DNA of 64,000 nucleotides. Source: Annona cherimola (lineage: Eukaryota; Streptophyta; Magnoliopsida; Magnoliales; Annonaceae). A program made the translations under genes and the position numbers. The DNA is taken from positions 45,184,012 through 45,248,011 of the forward strand of contig CM059971.1 of NCBI GenBank assembly GCA_030490835.1, in the 5' to 3' direction. The notes beneath the pieces were generated by a model, which saw only the letters and a list, made by a program, of their open reading frames with translations, made no database searches and had not been told where the DNA came from. Of this stretch, positions 57,771 to 64,000 are shown in pieces. The stretch's first letter is position 1, and every line of letters begins with the position of its first letter.

Positions 57771-60678
57771 CAATCACATAGAAAGAAAATGACATTTTAG
57801 AAAGTTTGCTTGCTTACCTGAGATCGCCATAATCCCTTTTCCTTCCATTCTTTTCCTTGCCTACATGAACATAATATGGTTTTTCATATATTTCTTGTCA
57901 TTGCATTTCATTTAGTTTTCCAACCCATTTTCATTAACATATATCCTTCATTTGTCTTCTCAAGTCATTAAACGTAAATAACACATTTTTATGCATTTCA
58001 TTGGCTAACACATAACATATATAACCCTATAATTAGGGTATCCATTCAACCATACAAAATTCATACATTGGTGCCCGTTCCGAGCGCCCGTTATGCCTTA
58101 GGCTTCATTACATAATTCCAAAATTGGAAATTAACCTCGTGAAGTGCTAAACAGATATATATATATATATTCATGAAATATATATCATATTTCCATACAT
58201 TTCTGCACAAAACCATATTCTACATGTCATTCATCACCCTTGCATATCTATTCCTTCACATATGCCCATTTGGCAACATATACACAATGGATTTCAAAAA
58301 ATTTTCTAAGTCAGCAATATCATTCATATTTCAGCGTGATATCAACCCTTAATTTACCACTTTATTTAGGATATTTTTATGGGGTTTAAATCCACTTTCC
58401 ATAGGTTTCCAAAATAGTTAGTTTGGAACCCACTTTTCACCCGTTTAATGTGTCTTTTGACACATAACCTTAGGCAGTTATATAAATCCGAAATTTCAGC
58501 ATATAATCTCACTTTTATTGATCCATATTTAATGATTTAACACAAAAATCAATTTGGATCATTTCTACATAGGTTTCATATTTCTTTTTGATTTCTTTCT
58601 CAAACTAACCACATATGCTGAAATCAGGCGTGCTGAAATCTTAAAATCTTGAATTAATATCAAATAAAGTATTTTTGATCTGAAATTTCTATCATAACTT
58701 AATAACTTCATAAATTAACTTTCATAAAATTTTCAGCACGAAATATTGACATTACATATTTATTTGGGGATTTTTACCTTGCTGAACAGTAAACTCCATT
58801 TCCAGTCAGCCTGAATGACGTTATTTATGGGGTCTATTTTCACCCATCAAAACCTCATTTTTAATTGTTTCCTGTAATCCCCAATATTTCTTGTATTTCA
58901 TGTAAATTTTTATCCCGAAACTCCTTGTAGAAAAATTATCAAAAATCATTTTCTACAGCTGATCCTGTCACCCGTTTTACCCTGTTTTGGCTAATTTTCA
59001 CAGATTTTTAATTTTCAACATACATATCCTTTTAAGCTAAAAATTTGGTCGTTCCTTAATTATATCATGAGTATTGTTCTCAAAAATGTTGATTATAAAA
59101 ATCATCCATTTACTGTTCCGACCATAATTTAGTTTTCAACATCATATACTTACTTGAACTTGAGTGGATTCAATCCAAAATTGAAAGGCTTGCTTTCCTC
59201 CACTTCTCCTCTTTCTTTCTTCCTCTTTTTCCCTTGACTTCCCTTGGTTTTCCTCTGCTTGGCACGTTCAAGGGGTTGGGGGTTAGAAAATTCTGCTTGC
59301 TTGCTAAGCAAGAAAACCCCTTGTGCGTTCACACCTTCTCTCTCTCATGTGATCGGGCATACCTTTGAAGAGCTGGATTTTCTCCAGCTGTGGGACCCAC
59401 TTTGGATCCATTTTCCACAGTCAATTAATGCATACTTATCCCCTTAATGATCTGGATAATTGTTAGCCATATAAATTATTTTTTCCACATTTTCATAATT
59501 GCAAAAATTTGCATGCATCAAGACCGTCCAAATTGTCCTGCCCTTGCACGTCACTTGCTGCCCATTTTTATCATTTTTAAAATCCCAAAATGTGGGTAAT
59601 TTATACACCTAATTACCTCTTAATTCATGCAGTAATTTGGTATAAAAAAATTTACCAAAAATTGCGGAAATCACACTTAGCATTGCACGTCAAGTGTATG
59701 CAAACAAGCTGTCCACTTTTCATTCATCAAGGGCAGCTGCTGTTCACGAATTTTCTTGCATTTTTTTCACATAATTAAATGCTTATTTATAAATCCCAAC
59801 ATGTTAGCCATATAAACACATCATTTATAAAATAACGATTGCTCAAAAATCCAACAATATCATCACTTGGACGTCCATATCTCCTATGCTCTTTTTGAGC
59901 ACTCATAGCTTCATTAATTATGAACATTCATTGCTGGGATTTTATTTGGATATTTGCATTTTATATTAATGCATAAAATACCTTAGAAATGGCCTTCACT
60001 TGACACCTCAAATGTCATTAAATTTATGCACTCATGCTTTGTACTCTAGCATTAAATGTAGAGTACTTTTGAGGTGTATTAGTCAACCATGCTCAATTCA
60101 GGTATTTTCCCAACATGTCATGCATAATCCAATCCATTCAAAATAAATATCTCACCATTCCATTCAACCGTTTCAAATTTCAACTCAATCCGAGTTTTCT
60201 AGCTCCCGATATTGCCGTTTAAAGTTAACGGTTGAAATGGACATATACTAAAAAAAATTCATAATTCTCATTTCATCAAGAATTTTCATAATATTTTCAT
60301 TCCATAATACCAAGCCTAATATTAACAATCTTCATGTCAAATTTCACTTGAATCCGCCTTTTAGGCGTTAAGTTATGAATTTTTCAATATTTTCCTTCAC
60401 ACTTGACAATTTCCATCTTTATTTCCATAATTCATTTTAAATCATGAAAAATGATTTTTCATGATATAATTACACAATTAAATCACAAATAATTCATTCT
60501 AAACCCATTATCTCATTTAGGCTCAAAATGCTTAATCACATCATTAATGCTAACCCATAACCCTAATTGCCATAATTAGCAAAAATCATAAAATACCTTC
60601 ATAATTCCGTAATTCATAAATAATCATCAAACACTTGTTCAATGCATACATATGGCCTACTTGGGTTAGGGTTTAACA
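57771..60678 (-). repeat. Element D 5' LTR, outer part
   Basis: Continues D after I, parallel to 47523-50416. Contains mini-exon 57860-57818, donor GTAAGTAT 59153-59146 and promoter-like module 59400-59371. Ends GGGTTTAACA where the left copy has GGGTTTCACA. An AT run has eight units here (58155-58170) and four in the left copy (47904-47911). Confidence 0.92.
57818..57860 (-). other. Predicted leader mini-exon, D 5' LTR (43 nt)
   Basis: Same flanks as 47566-47608, with one interior difference (TCCC for TCTC on the plus strand). Confidence 0.45.
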
Positions 60679-60683
60679 AATTC

Positions 60684-62484
60684 CCTAATTAAAAGCATCA
60701 TAAATCTTCCTTAAAGGATTCATTATGAATCATATTTACATCCCATAACTTGAGTTAGAAAAACTAATTTAAAAGCATTCAGCTCATCATATACTTACTT
60801 GTATAGAGAGTAACACTTCTCAAGCAAGCTTCCTCCACTTAATTCCTCATTTTCTTTCTTTTTTTCTTCTTTTGTTTTTGGGTTTAAAAAGTGGGGAAAG
60901 AGGGGACGTGAGTTGCTGCTGAAAAGGGGAGCTCAAAAATGCAGAAAATTTTCTAAGTCCCCTTAATGCATATGGACGTCCCTTCCTCTTTATGCAATAG
61001 CTGGAAATTTCCAGCTAGTGGACCACACTTGCCACCTCAGCATTGATCATTCTAATGAAATTATATCTCCTTAGCTGACATGGCAACTTGTGGACCATTT
61101 AAATTATTTTTTTCTTAATTATAAATTTGATAATTATCTAATGCATTTAAGCATCTCAAATCTGTCCACCAAATCACGTCCACATTAGCTGCTGTTTTCC
61201 ATTTTTTTCAACGAATTTTGCAGCTTTTTAAATGAAAATTTATATTCCCTAATACCTAGGCTAATTATTCATTCATTTATAAATTTTTAAAAAATAAAAA
61301 AATCACTTTTCTAGTTGTTTGAATAGTCCATATTTTTCTGCTCCATTTTGCTGCTTGTACACGTCCCCCATTTTCAGCAGCTTATCTTATCATTATTAAT
61401 TATTTTGTAGCTTTATTTAATTATTCATTTAATTACCTAGTAGTTTAGTACATTTAGGGTCATTTTAGCATAATTAAAAAAATTATAAAATATGCGTAAG
61501 GCTGCTAAACCGTCCAGCTCATCAAGGAGATATGCTGCTGTCCATTTTTCTTTTTCCATTCAACGGTCTAGATTTTCCCCTTTTAAATCCTAATTTTTAC
61601 TTTAATTTAATGCATTTTTATCCTCATTAACTCATAGTTGAATTTGGGTATTTATTTAATTAAAAAATATTTCACAAAATGCAATTGTAGGGCTGTTTGG
61701 ACTTTCCTAGCTGCCACGTCTTCCATGCCCTTTTTGAATTATTTAATTATGCATTTAATTATGAGATAATTGCAGGGATTTTATCATTATTAGTAATTAA
61801 CAAAATACCCTATAAATTTTCCCCTCTTGACACCTCAAATTTGTCTTTATTCATTTGATTATTTTACTCATTTCTAACATCAATTCTATTCACTTTTTAG
61901 TTTGAAAAGTCAAAATTACTAATCACAATTTCGTGCAAGATTAATACCATAATCATTTACATGATAAAATCCTTCCATAACGTTGATCTCATAATTTTAG
62001 CCGTTCATTTCAAATTTTATCTCAATCCGATCTTTCTAGCTCAAACTATGATCATTTTAAGTTTTGAACGGTGATGATCAATTATCCTCAAAATTTTCAT
62101 AATCTAATTTTCTTATGTGATTAAGCACAAAATTATGTGCTTTCCCCTTAATTTTCACCTTAATTCGTCTTAAGGTCATCAAGCTATGAATTTTCTAATA
62201 TTTTCTCAACTTGGCTCTATAATTAGCCTCCTTATCTCCATTAATCACCTTATCAAATTTAATTAAATTTTTCATGGCATGGTAATATTTATCCATCCTC
62301 ATTATGATATTTCAATCGTATTAAACCACATTACCTTAAATTGGTAAATTTATACAACATTCACACAAATGACCTAACTGCAAAAAAATCTTAAAATCAT
62401 AAATAGTTCAATTATGAATACATTATTCATACATAAATCATTCAATGACATTTACATGATTTCTACTCGAATTAAGGTTTCACA
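60684..62484 (-). repeat. Element C 5' LTR, outer part
   Basis: Resumes C after D, parallel to 34480-36293. Contains donor GTAAGTAT (60798-60791), TATA-like GCATAAAG (60995-60988) and a perfect 18-bp palindrome AGCTGGAAATTTCCAGCT (60999-61016). Ends GGTTTCACA. No gene. Confidence 0.9.
60988..61025 (-). promoter_or_regulatory. Core-promoter-like module, C 5' LTR
   Basis: Perfect AGCTGGAAATTTCCAGCT palindrome, then GCATAAAG. This copy would drive transcription of C if it were intact, but D now separates it from the C interior by 16 kb. Confidence 0.5.
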
Positions 62485-62489
62485 TCTTC

Positions 62490-62813
62490 ATTCCTTCACC
62501 TGTCTATGGGTTTGGAAAATAAAATGTGAGTTGAAAACTCAAAAAGCAAGTTGTATATTTTTCAGGCAATTCATTTTGAAGGCAATATTCTTTAAAAGCA
62601 TTTCTCTCAATTCAGTAGAGACACTGAGCAAGTAATCAACTACCTGCGGAGTAGAAACTTTTTCATAAACCTTTCATAAATATTTCATAAACATTGGATG
62701 TGCAAATGCATCATTTCCATTCATGGCATTATCCTTCATGTGATGGTACGCTACCATGGGAAATATTCCTTCATGACATGATCTTTTCCATCCTTGGCGC
62801 TGGACCTTCCGAT
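62490..62813 (-). repeat. Element G: Tekay-type LTR, right part
   Basis: Continues G after C. Shows the last-acceptor region (AG at 62501-62500), the TGAGTTTTCAACTCA hairpin near 62528, and the CAATTCAGTAGAGACACTG and CTACCTGCGGAG blocks shared with C. Cut by copia LTR H at 62814; CCGAT (62809-62813) is the likely target duplication. Confidence 0.75.
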
Positions 62814-64000
62814 TGTTGGAAACATGAGGAAAACTAGCTAAATCTATATTTTGATGATTAACAAATCAATTTGAGAAAGTCTTGGCTACTAACAAGTTTG
62901 TGAAATGTCTTAAGGAATATACATTTGAAGAAAATCTGGAATCTGGAAGGAATATCAAGTTGGAAGGCCAAGTCGTTCCCCAAGTCGACTCCAAGATCGA
63001 CTTCAAGAAGTCAAATCTGTCCAGAGCTGAAAAGGGGAGAAGAACAAGTGAAGTCGCAGGCCAAGTCGACTCCAGGTGCGACTTAGGAAACCAAGTCGCA
63101 GACGAAGTCGACTCCAGCATCGACTTCAAGCATCCAGAGTTGAAAAAGTGAAAACGGACATGACGAAGTCGCAGGCGAAGTCGACTCCAGGTGCGACTTG
63201 GGCGAAGTCGCAGACGAGGTCGACTCCAACTTCGACTTGAGGAGTTCAGACTTGAAGATTGAAGTTTCAATCTTATTCCAAGGATCCATTTGGAATTTAT
63301 CAAATCCAAATAAGATGCAAAGTTCATTCTCAAAAAGCAACTGAAGTTTCTTGAAGATCAAAAGCTAAGATTTATATTCAAAATTCAAATCAAGTCTATC
63401 AAGTCCAAAGCTAATCTTCAAGCTTATTCTAAATGAAGAAATATCCAAGTCATGAAGACCAATTTAACAAAGTACAAGCCAGTTCAAGAAGATCAAGGTG
63501 TTCTTGCAAAAGACCACGCCAAGTCGCAACCCAAGTCGACTCCAGGATCGACTTGAGTTGAGGACTGAAGGCCAAGTTGACCCAGACTCGGACTTGGAAA
63601 TCTGAAGAACTGGAGTCGCACACGAAGTCGACTCCAGGTGCGACTTGGAAGCCAAGTCGCAGGCCAAGTCGACTCCACATGCGACTTGGGTCGCAACGGT
63701 CGGAATTAATTCGAACGTTGGCGCATTAAATGCGCGCCACCTACCTTCTAACGTTCGGATTCCCTCCAAAATTATAAATAGCATTCATGGTGGACGAGGG
63801 AAGTAGCTGAGAATCATTAAGTGTGCATAACTACTATATTCAAGAGCTCTAAAGAGATCAAGCCATTCAAAAAGGAAGAACTTCACTTCAAGTTGCAAGA
63901 GCTATATTTCAGAATCTTCAAAGCCATTACAACAAGTTCTTCTCTGCGCCAAAACTGCTACTGCACAACAGTAAAGTGTAGTTTTCTTATTGTTTCATTT
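62814..64000 (+). repeat. Element H: copia LTR, 5' 1.19 kb, runs off the window
   Basis: TGTTGGAAACATG start. Palindrome arrays at 62969-63240 and 63521-63695, then TTCGAACGTTGGCGCATTAA and a TATA-like AATTATAAATAGC at 63768-63780. It stops at the window edge, about 450 bp before the expected GGGACCAACA end. Whether a full element or a solo LTR follows cannot be told. The several overlapping frames in the array are not genes. Confidence 0.88.

Larger units (their letters stand above)
44559..60678 (-). mobile_element. Element D: Tekay relative with very long LTRs and a short interior
   Basis: Flanked by AATTC at 44554-44558 and 60679-60683. LTRs of 5858 bp (left) and about 5.87 kb (right, after removing solo LTR I) are nearly identical, so it is recent. 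The interior is only 2.73 kb (50417-53147): polypurine tract, a gag remnant, a trace of the pre-gag ORF and PBS, with no recognisable protease, RT, RNase H or integrase. It therefore looks like a non-autonomous element moved by proteins from a related copy. Confidence 0.88.
32316..62484 (-). mobile_element. Element C: complete but inactive Tekay/Del-type chromovirus
   Basis: Flanked by TCTTC at 32311-32315 and 62485-62489. Minus-strand order: 5' LTR (right), iMet PBS, pre-gag ORF, gag with two zinc knuckles, protease, RT, RNase H, integrase, chromodomain, polypurine tract, 3' LTR (left). RT-RH before INT marks Ty3/gypsy. The integrase tail with an EATWE-type chromodomain and the RT sequence point to the Tekay/Del clade. 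Its 5' LTR is split by element D. The two LTRs are about 3.98 and 3.96 kb. Confidence 0.93.

Noticed and set aside
62490..62813. Possible separate short element between C and H
   Set aside because: Its content matches the conserved Tekay LTR order and continues 31786-32315, and TCTTC on both sides of C shows it is the same LTR split by C.

Overview
The window is a block of nested LTR retrotransposons from a flowering-plant nuclear genome. I found no host gene, tRNA, rRNA or CRISPR array. The plant origin rests on initiator-Met-tRNA primer sites next to LTRs, a Ty3/gypsy chromovirus of Tekay/Del type with a C-terminal chromodomain, and Ty1/copia elements of Sirevirus (SIRE/Maximus) type. The sequence is AT-rich and most coding regions are broken, as expected for an old heterochromatic region. 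The species cannot be told.

Layout, outermost first. E (old Tekay, minus strand): 3' LTR fragment (about 566-2255), gag stub (2256-2689), an extra pre-gag ORF (8655-9413), PBS (9621) and 5' LTR (9638-10141, 30672-31785, then beyond the window). Into E went F (plus-strand solo LTR, 2695-8245), A (old Sirevirus-like copia, 10142-30666) and G (Tekay LTR, 31786-32315 and 62490-62813). Into A went J (plus-strand Tekay solo LTR, 14694-18692, in the integrase region) and B (younger copia, 21669-29362, in A's 3' LTR). Into G went C (structurally complete but dead Tekay, minus, 32316-62484) and H (copia LTR, 62814 to the window end). Into C's 5' LTR went D (Tekay relative with 5.9-kb LTRs and only 2.7 kb inside, 44559-60678). 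Into D's 5' LTR went I (copia solo LTR, 56108-57765). The chain E>G>C>D>I is five levels deep. A, J, C, D and I have perfect 5-bp target-site duplications; those of F and B have one mismatch.

Coding content: copia gag and pol in A (many nonsense codons) and B (two frameshifts, two nonsense codons); chromovirus gag, protease, RT, RNase H, integrase and chromodomain in C, with the RT motif FIDD changed to FIDN; and an unrecognised ORF between PBS and gag in E and C, with a trace in D.

The most unusual signal is non-coding. The Tekay-type LTRs share a layout that looks like a spliced leader inside the LTR: a promoter-like module (site-II-like TGGG-CCCAC, an AGCTGGA/TCCAGCT palindrome, then in most copies a TATA-like box), a purine-rich first exon, an invariant GTAAGTAT donor, a 43-48 nt mini-exon ending at GTAAGCAAG, and a later acceptor. 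The second donor is reverse-complementary to a segment just upstream of the last acceptor. In D and F this predicted intron is expanded with ladders of short palindromes. The copia LTRs carry a separate array of imperfect palindromes built on AAGTCGCA / AAGTCGACT / TGCGACTT.
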